Assembly: GCA_018398815.1 (NCBI GenBank)
Contig: CM031600.1
Coordinates: 56,962,924 to 57,026,923 of the forward strand
Reading direction: 5' to 3'
Origin: Conus ventricosus
Lineage: Eukaryota; Mollusca; Gastropoda; Neogastropoda; Conidae
DNA length: 64,000 bases
Of this stretch, positions 43,452 through 57,400 are shown piece by piece; within the stretch, counting starts at the first letter, position 1; each line of letters begins with the position of its first letter. The notes under the pieces were generated by a model that saw nothing but the letters and a program-made list of their open reading frames with translations, was not told the DNA's origin and did no database searches. The position numbers and the translations under genes are program-made.

Positions 43452-44479
43452 AGATAATGTCTAACGGTATAAGGGGTGGAGCTGGCAAGAATAGTGTAAA
43501 AAGTGATCAGCAGACAGTGAGAAGAGACAGAGAGGGTGATGTTAGTTTTGGTCATTGATGACTTTTCACTTACTATCCATATTTTTCAGTTACTATCTCA
43601 CTGCCACATAAGCATTCTTCCATGACTCTTGTTTAATGCCAGCAACTATTGTAATAATCTTCCGGTCTAGAATGAGGTCAATACTGAATTGGGGAAAAAA
43701 AATCAAATGAAAAAGATGAGTTTACTTGGAAAACTTCAATGCATATGATTAACAATGTCAGTTACTCAGCATGAAACAAAGATTTGAAAGGAAACAGGGA
43801 GAGTGCCCATTGTGTTTCCTTTATCTGTGTTCATAGTGCACGTAGTGTTTCCATTATCTGTGTTCATAGTGCCCATTGTGTTTGTTATCTACATTCATAG
43901 TACCCATCTGTGTTGCCATTTGCTGTGAATTGGTGCAGATGGGCTTAACAATATTGCTCTTTCTTTCCATTTGTTCATTTATCTATGTTGATTTTGTCAC
44001 CGATGAAGCACTCAATCAAGTGACTGCTCGTTCTTCATTTTTCATTGTCATGAGTGTTGTTTATCTTCCTGACGAAGACCCATCAAGTGACTGCTTGTTC
44101 TTCATTTTCATTGTCATGAGTGTTGTTTATCTTGCTTGAAGAAGACCTAAGAGGTCAAAACGCATTGTGATTTGCCTTGTAATTCATTTGTCCACATTAG
44201 TTGGTGGAGTCATTATAATTACTTCTTAAAATTTGTTTAGATCTCCGCCTGCAGCCGTCTCACTTCGCAACTAACTCTGTCAATGTGTTGCTGTAGATCC
44301 GGAGAAGAGAGTGCTTCATCTGCAGTGGCCCAGATCACTGCCATTGTGGCCTACTCCAAAGGCTTTGCCTGCGCCTGTGGGCCTGGCACTGTCTTCCTCT
44401 TTGAGAAGACAGACGATAAAGACTTCTTCAAAAAATCCAGAGAAATCAAGGTATTCTGTGTGATATCTGGACAAAATGT

Positions 44480-44529
<50 letters not shown>

Positions 44530-44557
44530 TAAATGCATATGTATGTGTGCCCATGTA

Positions 44558-44589
<32 letters not shown>

Positions 44590-45427
44590 TCTGTATGTGT
44601 GTGTGTGTATGTAAGTGTGCTCACATGCACATCTGCACTCAAGTATTTCTCTGACAAGGTCATTTTTGATATTTTAACTGAACCTGCTCATGACTCAATT
44701 CTGGATGCTGCTTGTCACAAGTAAATTTACAGTGACACTTCCATGTTCTGGCAGCTTCAACAAACAGACAAACCAAGAACAAAAAGAACACACAGGCAAG
44801 CCAGTGAATGAGCTGAACGATTAACTGGAAAAAAAAAACATCATAAAAAGAAAAGAAAGAAGCTTCAACTAACAGATAGCAGTTGCAGACATGATTACCG
44901 ACATACATGTCTGGTTGCTGACCAACATTACCTTACCTTACCTTACCTTGCTGCAGATTCCCCTGGACTCCAGCAACAGTGCTGACCCGGCCAAGTCCCA
45001 GCAGCAGATCATCAAGTGCCTGACGGTCAGCCCCTCAGAGGAGACCCTGGTGGCCTCCACTGACCAGGCCCAGCTCTATTACCTCACTCTGTCCAGTGCC
45101 GATATCGGCAAGGTAAGGCTGAGTCAGTCGTCAAAGGGTTCCTAGGCCGGTGGTCTGTCTTCCTGGTGGTTGGTGGTGCCTTGAGATTGAAGTCTTGCTG
45201 ACAGTATGTATGTGCTGGAGCTTCAAAGATGCTGACTGAGATTAGTTTGTGTGTGAGAGACGCACAGGATTTGTCCATCTAACTCTCTGTCACACACACA
45301 CACACCACACATATATATGTAAATGTATACACACATACTGATACAGAGAAATACACAGACACACACAGACACACACACATGTGCAAACATACACATGTAT
45401 AACACACACACACACACATAACACACA

Positions 45428-45488
<61 letters not shown>

Positions 45489-48400
45489 CAGAGCCATGAT
45501 GTGATCCACTGTTTTGACCAGTATGAAAGCAAAATTTTCTTATCGTATAGGCAGTTTATTCAAAACCAGCGATTACATCTCCATGTCAGTATTTTTCCAG
45601 TTACCTGAAATCTACACTGACCTACACTGGTCCGTCTTCTATCACAGATTGAAAAAAAAAATCCAGAACTATGGTATTGTATATATGGTGACAACAGTAA
45701 GAGAAGTATTAAAATACAATAAGCAATCTGTCACTGCCATTTGAATTCAGCCAATTTAAACCATCTTCATTGTTGACAGGGAGACCAGGCCACATTTGAA
45801 GTGTTGGCTCAGGCGTTCCACAATGGCCAGATACAGGGGCTGGACGTGTGCATTCGTAAACCTCTCATCGCCACCTGCTCTCTGGATCGCTCTGTGCGCA
45901 TCTGGAACAACGAAACATGGCGAGTTATCTGCAGTCAGGGTTTTGGGGAACATAGACATAGATGGAAAAGATGCTAAAGACCAGTTGCATGAATGTGCCA
46001 AACAAGTGCATCTGCAGTAGTGTTTGATTTCAGTCTTTAAAATTGTGTGATATCTGGTAAAGAGAGAGAAACACAGTGTGTGTATGCACCTGTTCAAGTG
46101 AGTGAATGTTTATGCTTACAAGCATCTTGTGGGGAATATATTTATTAAACTGTGTTCTAAGCCATTGTTGGTTGAACAAAATGTGTTGTCCCTTTTTGAG
46201 TCATGCTTACCTGTGTGTGTCAGCAACCTGGAACTGTACAAGGTGTTTGCGGAGGAGGCATACAGCATTGCTCTGCATCCCTCAGGGTTGTACATCCTGG
46301 TAGGCTTCAGTGACAAGCTGCGCCTCATGAACCTGCTCATCGATGACATCCGCACCTTCAAGGAGTTCACTGTGCGCGGCTGCAAAGAGGTCAGAAACAG
46401 TCAGTGATGTGAGTCCGCAGGACTGTCCATCTTTCTCTTAGACACTTTGGTTTTGGGTAAATGAAAAAAAATTTTTTTAGACAGGTACATGGTTTGAAAA
46501 AGGGGATGTTTGAGTGAAACAAGAAAACATTTTGATGGGTTCTGAAAGGAATCTTTGGGTAAAAAAGAAACAGTTTTGGCAGGTTTAAAAAGGGGATATT
46601 TGAAGTAAAAAGAGGTAAATGTTTGACTGGATGAAAAAAAATGGTCTTGCATTGTGATGCTCATGTAAACTGCCATGATTTATTTTGTTGAAATTGAAAA
46701 TCCAATGCTATCTTTAGTGTGACAAGTTGTGTCAGTCCGCTATGTATATTCAATGAAGTCATGGGTACACCATATTTAGGGAGGCACCTGAGGCCTGCCC
46801 AGCCTGTTGCATAGATCAGGCATCAGTCTCATAGTCTCACCCATGAGGATGACTCCAACCATCTCTCCCCAGTCCTTCCCCATCCCTCTCTATCCTTCCA
46901 TATTCCTCACTCCAGCCACCAGTTCAATGAGAACATTACATTTTGTTTACTTGTTTGTTTGTGTCCCATGAAGAAAATAAAAGCTGTAGTACTGAGACTT
47001 TTATCAAGCTGAAGCAACTACTGGCAGTCGCATTATTTCAGTGTGTTTATTTGATTAACAGTTGCTTATGATTGCTTGCTGAATGTGTTTTGACAGTGTG
47101 CCTTTAGCAATGGAGGGCACCTCTTTGCGGCGGTGCACGGCAACGTGATTCAGATCTACTCCACCACCACGTTTGAGTGTGTCACCAATCTCAAAGGTCA
47201 TAACGGCAAGGTCAGGTCCATTGTCTGGAGCACGATGACAGCAAAATCGTCTCCTGTGGCATGGACGGGGCTGTGTACGAGTGGGACGCCTACACAGGAA
47301 AACGTGTGGGAGAAAGCGTGTTGAAATCGTGCAGTTACACTGGTGTAGCCATCACTCCCGATGGAAAGACCACTTTCGCAGCTGGGTCCGATAAGACGCT
47401 GAAAGAGATTGCTGATTCACAGGTACATTCAAATAAGTGTTTGTTTCGGGTGAGAGTGTGCAGTAGGAGTGCGGGGATGGGGGTGGGAGAAAGGGAGTGT
47501 ATGCTTGCATGTGCACACTTATGCACGCATGTGGAATTATCACTCAGATGTAGGCTTCTGTTCTCAACTTCCAGTGTCATTAATTAGTTCACATTATTAT
47601 TGATGAATGCTTTTAATTCAGTAACATAGACTTATAATCTTAGAGCTGAGATGAGTGAATACCAGCTTGGTATGTTAAAATGCAAACAGACAGTTTTTCT
47701 TCTAAGAAGCACTTTCGCAATCAGATAAAGAGCTTAATACTTCATTTCTAATGTCAAAGAGAAACATCCATTTTTGAGAAGACAAGTGATGCTCGTTCTT
47801 CATTTTCAACTCCTGAATGTTGCTTACCTTGCCTGAAGAAACCAAAGAGGTGGAAACGCCTCAAGTTTTGTTTGTCCCTTTTATCCGGTGGAGTTTATAA
47901 TTCCTCTTTAAAATTGGTTTCAGTCTCCACCTGCAGTCACCTCCCTTTGAAACGAACTTCATCACGGTAAAGGTGTCTGAGAAAAGTTTGTGGTCGAACA
48001 AAGTGCTGAAGTCATAGTCTTATGTGGAGTCTGCCTTTCCTGTCACTTCTCATCCAACTGTGGAACCTTCATGCATGAATGAAACGCCTCTGCTGCCTGC
48101 TTCAGATCTTGCGTGAGGTGCCATCCGGGGACATGACGCTGACCAGCGTGGCGCTGTCACACTCGGGACGCATGCTGTTTGCTGGCACGGCTCGGGGCAC
48201 CATGTGGTCCGTCAAGTACCCCTCACCATCCCTGGAGAGTGGCAGGAGCACCAAGGTCATGGATCGGCCATCACCAAGGTAAAGAACGCCCCCATGGTTG
48301 CTGATTCGATTAATTTATGTTGAAACACAAGAATAAAAAATAATCACAAGTAAAATATTTAAGTTTATTTCAAAACGGTTGTCAGTGGTTGGTGTCAGGA

Positions 48401-50237
48401 AGACCAGAGTTAGAACTAAACTTCATCTTGAAAAAAAACAACAGACATGATTAGTTGGGTTTTTTTTCAAAATTGACATTCACTCTCTGAAGACACATTG
48501 TAGCTGCCTGAATGACAAAGTAGTTCATAATGCACTGGATGACCTGGAATTCGCTTGGGAGGGTATACCCAGAGGGTGATCCCCAGAATTTCCAGCTGTC
48601 CTGAGAATGTTCATTGACAGAACACTGGAAAAAAAAATCCAGCACTCCTTGAGTGCTCTTCAAATAAGCAAATATCCCTAAAGTGTTCATCTGCAGAATG
48701 CTAATAGACAAACTTGGTTCTTCCTTCAGGGCTTTTCACAAAAACACATCTCTAAAGTGTTTATCTACAGAACACTAACAAACACTGAATTCAACAATTC
48801 TTCAATGTTAATCAAATAAACACACATTTCTATAGTGCTCAACTAAGGAACCCTAACACAAGGAATTCAAATGTGCTCAAGTGTCCTCAAGTAAATGCAT
48901 GTTTTCTTAGAGTGTCAATCTGCAGAGCACTAACAAGCATACTGTATCTAGCAGTCCTTGAATGTTCTTCAAATAAACACGTGTTCCTAGAGTGTTCATC
49001 TGCTGAACGCTAATAAACAAGCTGAATTCACCAGTCCTCGAGTGCTCTTCAGAAAACTAACAATCAAAATGAATCTAAGGATCCTTAAGTATTTTTCAAA
49101 ATAAACATCTGTCCATAGAGAGTTCAACCAAGGAACCCTAACAAACAATCTGAATTCAGCAGCCTTTGAGTGCTCTTCACATGAACACATATCCCCTGGA
49201 ATATTTAAGCTGAAAAACCACTCATAACCAAAAGATAAAACTGAAGTTAAGTGATTCCCGAGTATTCATCGTATGACCACTTTAAAAAAAAAAAGACACA
49301 CCCAAAGGTGCGGGAAGGACCCAGAGAAGTGCTGTCCTCAACTGCTGAACAAACCAGCTGGGAGCAATCCTGCGCCGCCCTTGGAAGCCTGCGCTGTGTT
49401 GACGTAGGGTGCAGGTACACACAGGACATTCCATTAACATGCAAAGGGACATAACTGTTCTGTGGCAGATGCTGAGTGTTCCTCATATAACCACACCATG
49501 TTCTGGTTGTGTGCAGATGAAGATCACGTACGATGACCAGTACCTGATCACGGTGGCGGAGGATGCCTCCATCCTGCTGTGGAAGATCCAGGACAAGGAA
49601 GGCAGGGGCCTGAAGCGAGACAAGGAGGTGGGCTGGGCCGAAGAGATCCTCATCACCAAGAGCGACCTGGAGGAGAAGGTCAGTTGGGTGCCGTGTTGGG
49701 TGGTGTTACGATGTAGTGTCTTGAATTGTGGTGTGCTGTGTTGAATAGCAGCCCATTGTCAGAACTGATTTCTCTGTGAGAATTCACATTTCTCACCCAG
49801 TTGTTGTTGTGTTGTTGTTGTTGTTTGTTGCTTACTTGACAAACTGGATTTTTTAAGAGACACTTTTGCCAGGGACATATAACTGCTTCATTACCACAGG
49901 TTTCATTTACAGATGCTAGGTGGATGCTGCTAACAGGAATATCATTCGAAAGGCTTGCCACTGCCATGTGGTGGAGAATGAGAGAAAAAAAACATACCAA
50001 GAAAAAAAAGGAGAAAAGGAAGATCTGAGATCTTCCAATTCCCCAGACAAGTGCTTGCTTTCATGGTGCCACTGGTCAATGGCATTGATCCGACAACCTC
50101 AGTTATTCTGGAATGGATGGCTTCCACAGCCTACTGTCACACCGTTTCAGTGACGGAACTTCCTTTTTCTGTTCTTAATTTTTGAAAAAAAATCACACTG
50201 ACTACTTAGTGTTCACATTAAAGAAAAAAATGTGGTT

Positions 50238-50305
<68 letters not shown>

Positions 50306-50470
50306 ATAGGGTTTCTCTTGCTCCCATAATAAAGAGTTGTCAGTCTGACAGCAGTATTGCTAGGGCAACATCAATGGTAAAAACACTGGTGTAGTTTTAT
50401 GGGTATATGGGCAGTAAAATGGTGCGTGTATGTATGTGTGTGTGTGTGTGTGTGTGTACATGTGCATGCA

Positions 50471-50544
<74 letters not shown>

Positions 50545-51441
50545 TGCATGTGTGTGTGCGTGTGCGTGTGCGTGTGAGCACGTGCATATGTGGTATTGCT
50601 GTTGAATACGGCACACCACCACATTTTAAAAAAAATGTACACTTATATAAAACCCATCATTCACACTGCCCAGCTAACTGTATTTCAGTACCTGCTCTTC
50701 AAATGACTTAATACTCACACTTCACATTGTGTCCACAGAACGCATCCATGGCAGACCTCAACTCGCGAGTGGAGGAGCTGAAGATGGAGAACGAGTACCA
50801 ACTGAGGCTGAAGGATATGAACTACAATGAGAAGATGAAGGAGCTGACCGAGAAGTTCATTCAAGAAATGGAATCTCTCAAGACCAAGAATCAGGTCAGT
50901 ACATACATCGCAGCATGATAGATTAACGAAAGAATGAACACACAATATAAGATGTGGAGAAGGCTGGGCATTCAGTGATGAGTAATAAACAATAAACAAT
51001 GATCCTACTAAGTGTGAACATGCTCTGATATTTTAGGATAGTATACTAAAATGAAGGGCATGATCAAAAAGAAAATTAACAGATAAATGGAGGAAAGTAT
51101 TTTCAAAAGAAGTATGATCATCATGATGAATCAATCAACAAATGAATCCATCAATCGGTCATTTAGTAACTTGTCAGCAAGAGCAGCAGCAGTAACACAC
51201 AGACTGAAGTTTACATGCTAGATATGCAGGAATGGATGAAAAAAAAACAACAACAACAAACAGATAAACAAAACACTTTGTCATGATTGAAACTCTAACT
51301 GTACTTTCAATGGAAACAATGATTAGAATGAAATATTTCATGGCAGTAGTGCAAAGAAACAGTGTTTTGAGTATCATAATCCTGTGACTGGATTCACAAA
51401 TACTCCCAAATGATTTTTGTTATATTTGCACTCACGCGCGT

Positions 51442-51518
<77 letters not shown>

Positions 51519-51804
51519 TAACACACACACACACACACACAAGCACACACATGCATGCACATACACACGCATGCGCGTGCAAGCACACACACCCAAACAC
51601 ACACACACACACCGTTCATAGACTGATACTGCACAGGTGACGATTTCAATCAACTGTATGATGTTATGAACACAGTGGGATGGTTTGCGTGCTGCAGGTT
51701 CTGAAGACAGACAAGGACAAAGAGGAAGCCAAACATGAGGAGGAGATGGCTGAACTGATGGAAAAGCATGCCAAGGAGCTGCAAGATTTGGGTAAGGTAT
51801 TCAT

Positions 51805-51867
<63 letters not shown>

Positions 51868-52269
51868 GTGTGGAGCATGAGGAGGAGATGGCTGAACTGA
51901 TGGAAAAGCATGCCAAGCAGCTTCAAGATTTGGGTAAGGTATTCATGTGTGTGTGTGTGTGTGTGTTTGTGTGTGTGTGTAGATATATAGATAGATATAG
52001 ATGTGTGTGTGTGTGTGTGTGGTGTGTGTGTGTGTGTGTGTGTTGTGTGTTGTGTGTGTTGTAATGTGTGTCTATATGTTTGTGAATTGTGTGTTAAGCA
52101 CATTTAGTTTGAAACAATCTGAAATAAAAACTTAAGCCCTTAAAAGTTGAAACTCAGATTACAAAGAAAAGGCGTTAAGAAAAATCAAACACAAGCAATA
52201 TGATACCACACACACACACACATGCACACACACATGTCCCTCCTTCTCTTTTCCCACTGTCATCCCCCC

Positions 52270-52300
<31 letters not shown>

Positions 52301-53639
52301 ACACACGCACGCACACTCTCTCTTTGTCTTCATACTCTATTCCACCACTACAAACCCAGCAAGGACAACAGCAGTGACCATTTTAATTAACTGCACCTCA
52401 CAGAGTCGGCCAACAACCAGAAGCTGATGCTGGAGTATGAGAAGTTCCAAGAGCAGCAGGCCAAGATGATGAAGATGCAGGAGGACTACGACCGCCAGCT
52501 GCAAGAGATGGACGAGAGCAAGGAGCGTGCCCTGGAGGAGCTGACCGAGTATTATGAGACCAAACTGCAGGAGATGACCACGAAACTAGAACAGGTGGGT
52601 CAGGGAGCTTTGTCCGTATCGGTGGTTTCAGAACTGTCTTCAAGACTTATACTCCTTCATTGTGCCCACGAAGCATCCATGCAGACCTCACTCGCGAGAA
52701 GCAAATTGAAGCAAATTTTATAAAGAAAGGTTATTAGTTCTGCAAGACAATCCAGACAAACAGATTACAGGACAAAACATGATGCATTTCCATTTCTTAG
52801 GTCTTCTTCAGGCACAACAAACAACACACTTAGGACAATGGAAAACGAAGAACGAGCAACCACTTACCTTCTCATGTTTGGCGCAAAATGGGTCTTGAAT
52901 GAAAACCATTCATTTAACCCCCATATGTTTTCATTTCAACACCCATTTTGTGCCAAACTGATACTCAGATTATCTGCTGTATACTAGAAGCAGCAGGTTG
53001 TTCTAAAAAAATTATCTGTTTACAACCAGATCAGAACACAAAAATACAGTGAAAGAAAATATCCATGGATTCTACATCTCAAAAGGCAACAAAACAAAGC
53101 CTAAAGGCAGGAAATGATTGAAAATAAAGCTATTGTGCTAGCAGCTATTTTTCATAAACTGTCCCCTGTTATCTCTTTTTTTATCTCCTATACTTTTGTC
53201 TTTGACGTAATTCATGAAAAAAATAACTCTCCCATCTCCACCCACTCACCCGCCATTCTTTCCTTAACCACCAAACGGACAAGGACAACATTATTCTTTG
53301 ATTGTGTGCAGTCCAACGATGAGGCACGGCAACAGAGTCGAGAATATGAGGAAACCAAGAAACAGATTGAGGAGGACGCTGACAGAGAGATCTTGGACAT
53401 CAAGAACAAGTATGAGCGCCGACTGCGAGACGAGAAAGAAGCCAACATGAGGCTGAAAGGGGAGACAGGCATCATGAAGAAGAAGGTACACATCAGTGAA
53501 TGTTTGCTTGAAGCCACAGCAGAGGCTGGATACGTTAGATCAGTACTAGCAGCAGCTTTGTCTCTGTACTGTCAGTGGTGGAATGTAGTGGTAGGGATGT
53601 ATGTGCGCTCGCGCATGCATGCATGCATGCATGCGTGCG

Positions 53640-53683
<44 letters not shown>

Positions 53684-54446
53684 TGTGCCCTCATGGATGT
53701 GTGAGTGCAAAGTAATTTTAGTGACTGGGGGAAAGAAAAAAAAAAGCAAGAGAGAGAAAGAGAAATTGATAAACAGGGAAAGAAATACAAAAAGAAGCGA
53801 AAGACGTTTTGCAGTAGCTGTGTTCACTGATTTCCTAATTCCACACAATTCTTTCCTGCACTGTTAAGTTCCGCTGGCCATTTCGAAACAATTGAAAAAA
53901 AAAACATTTCACATAAACTGTGCATTGACTGAACTGGATTGAGCAGCGTTTGCCTGTTTGCTTGCAGTTCACCAGTCTTCAGAAGGAGATTGACGACCAC
54001 AAGGAGGAGATCAAGAAGCTGCAAGCAGAGACGGCCAAGCTGAACAACATCATCCGCAACCTGGAGAAGGACATCCAGGGCTGAAGAAGGAGATCCAGGA
54101 GAGAGATGACACCATCCAGGACAAGGTGAGAGTTCATGTCAACATAGAACACATGCATGCAGGGTTGCATGCCTGTTCCTGCATGTGTACAAAATGTGGA
54201 TACATACATACACATGTTTGAAGAGTCAGATGGGTTTGTACATACATTTGCACACACACACACACACCACAATACACACACAGTTCACACACAATTACAC
54301 ACACACACACACACACACACATTGCAATAATTGATATTTTTTATTGTCCTTCTAAGCCTCTTGGGTTTCTTGGCATTCAACTTTTTTGTTCATTTCTATT
54401 CATGTTTGTGCATGTGTGTGTGTGTGTGTGTGTGCACGCGCGCACA

Positions 54447-54484
<38 letters not shown>

Positions 54485-57400
54485 CACACACAACACACAA
54501 ACAAACCCACTGAAAGCTGAGATGTGCTAAAAAAAAACAGTTTCTGAGTGCCTCTAGAGTGTGCACACACAGAGAATTGAAGGTGGAGAAGATAGGAAAG
54601 GAATCCCTCTCTCGTCAAATTTACCACAGATCTGATCCCCTCGTTCTGCTTGGCATTTTTGCAGGAGAAGCGCATCTACGATCTGAAGAAGAAGAACCAG
54701 GAGCTTGAGAAGTTCAAGTTTGTGCTGGACTACAAGATCAAGGAGCTGAAGAAGCAGATCGAGCCACGGGAGAACGACATCAAGAACATGAAGGAACAGA
54801 TCCAAGAGGTAAGGAAGGCACTGTGTGGGGCAGGTGTGAGTGTGTCCCATATCTGGGTGGCTGGTTTTTAGGTACGCTTTTTGAAATTAGGTGGTCTTCA
54901 TTTTGCCTTTACACACACACACACACACACGAATGTGTGAACACCCACATACAAATATGTGAAATAGAAATGCAGGCACTAATGCATAAACACATTTTCA
55001 CACACACATGTAGCACACATACACACACAGGCATGTGTGGACACAAATACACCACAAACACTAAACACACACACACACACACATGCCAAGTCAAACATAT
55101 TCACACAATGCAGCTTTTGCCGTAACTTCATACCTTGATATGTGGGTGAATAAACCAATTTCAAAGATGCATTTTTGCACTTTAAAAAAAAAAGAAAGAT
55201 AATTGTGAATGAAAGCACAGCTGAGAGTCATTGTTGAATTCATATTGAATCTCATGCAAGGGTTACACTTGTGTGCATTCATGTGTGTGTGTTCATGTGT
55301 GTGTGTATGTGTGTGAGTGTGTGTGCGTGTGTGCGCGCGCGCATGCATACGCTCACAAGCGCGCATGCATGCATGCATGCACTCAATATTCTTGTTCGCA
55401 CATATAAGCACCGTCTGTTGTAAACCTGTATCTGTTCATCATGCCTGTATAGTGTTTCTCTGTGTGCACATAGATGGAGAGCGAGCTGGAGAGATTCAAC
55501 AAGCAGAATACTCAGCTGGAGCTGAACATCACAGAACTCCGCCAGAAGCTGAAGGCCACCGACAAGGAGATGCACCAAGAGCGGCAGAGGGTACATACAT
55601 TTCTTTTCTGATATGAAGTACAGCTACTTCCAAAATGTACCTTTCCTATACTTCAGTATATTCCAGGTCTTTAGTCCTTCCTTGTAATTTCCCTGCTGAT
55701 GTTCTGTGTTTGAAAAAATGACTAGTAATTGTTTCAAAAATGTTTAACTGCTTTGTTTATCAGAAAGATGAAGAAAGTAGAAGATTTATGGCGGTTTCTA
55801 CTTTTAAATGGTTGCTATTTTCTTGTTGAGGAGGTATAACAGCATGGGAAGTTTTTACATGGATAATAGGAGAACGTTCATCTCAACACAGTGTATCATC
55901 CCACATGTTTCAGGTGCGTGACGTGGAGGCAGTGGTGAGGAGGTTCAAGACGGACCTGCACAACTGTGTGGGCTACATCCAGGACCCCAAGATGCTGAAG
56001 GAAAGCATCAAGGCACTCTACCAGAAGCACGTGCAGGAAGACATTGTGAGTCAGCTTTGTCCTTACAATGGTGACAGGATCACATGACACTGGATCACTT
56101 GTAAACAGTATGATAATGGAAGAGACATTGTAGGTTTACTGGAAAACTTTAACGCTCTTAACAAATGAACGCATGTATGTATGTATAAGTTGGATGAGGC
56201 AGGGAGGAGAATCTTTGGCATCTTTGTTTAATTCTATTGTTGCTTTGTCTTTTTCTGTTTTCTTCATAAAAAGCAATTTTTTTTCTTGTAAAAAAAATCA
56301 CTTCAGAAATATGCTTCTCATCATGGACACCTAAGAAATACACCAATCCCAGCTTCTTCAGAAACATTTTCTCATATGGACACCTAAGAAATACACAAAT
56401 CCCAGCTCTTCAGAAACGTATTTGATTTCCAATCATCGAAGCTAAGAAATGCACTCATCCTGGTACCTCAGAACTATCAACATTGTTTCTCACTGACCTT
56501 TTCCTCCTGCAGACGGAGTCAGCCAGTGTGGATGCCGACATCCAGAAAGAGTTCAGCCGGCAGAAGGAGCACCTTGAACGCTCTGTGGCCTCTCTGCGCA
56601 AAAAACTGGAGAAAGACTCCGAGATCCACAAAGCCGACAATGTCAGAATCATGCAGGTGAGGTTTGGGGGCATTTGAAAAGCATTTGAAAAATGCTGACA
56701 ATTTTCAGATGCTAACGTCTATGACAAGGATGGGATAATCTGTGGTCCAGTGGCAACATATCACTAGAATCTCCAGACAATGACCCTCAGAAATCCTGAA
56801 GAATTGTCTGTGATGAGAGTGAATCCTGGAAGGGCAGAAAGTCTGGTGAGGGCAAAGAGTGAAATTTTTTTTACAAAAAAAGTCTTTAAAGGCAGGAAGT
56901 TTTAATGGCATAATCCAAGTAAATGTTTTGCTGTTATCATTAATTTGACTATTTGAATATCTTGATTATCTTATACTGTTAATTTTACAAGGGCTGCCAG
57001 TACGAGGCATAGTAACAGTGTAGCAGAATTACTGGAAATTAGTTAATTCTGTAATGCATCATAGGTATCATTTTCCTGCTCCTCCACTCAACCCCTTCAC
57101 CTACACCCATTGCTCTGATTCATACCTTTTCTCAGCATCCTAAAAGTCTCTATTTACCAAGAGGAATTTAGGGATGCTGTATGCATATCAAAAAAAAAAA
57201 AAAGGAAATAGTTGTTTTGGGATCACATAATCCATGTGATTTCATGTCTTATATTTATTAGAAACTTGCATCAGAAAATGTTACCACTAGTAAAAGCATT
57301 TCTATCTATTCTTTACTTCCTACACCACTTGTTGTTATATTTGAAAAGGGACTGTTGTACAGTGCGAACTATAATGAAATCCAAACACTTGACTTTTTTC

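Noticed and set aside
44120..44175. A true hammerhead ribozyme in the dispersed CTGAAGA family
   Set aside because: One extra base lies between the core and stem II, GAAA is degraded in several copies, and no good stem I or III could be drawn. Only the 25276-25322 motif is called.
43351..44296. An extra CFAP57 exon between exons 3 and 4
   Set aside because: Vertebrate CFAP57 has a longer insert here, but exons 3 and 4 already join in phase and I found no conserved frame with splice sites between them.
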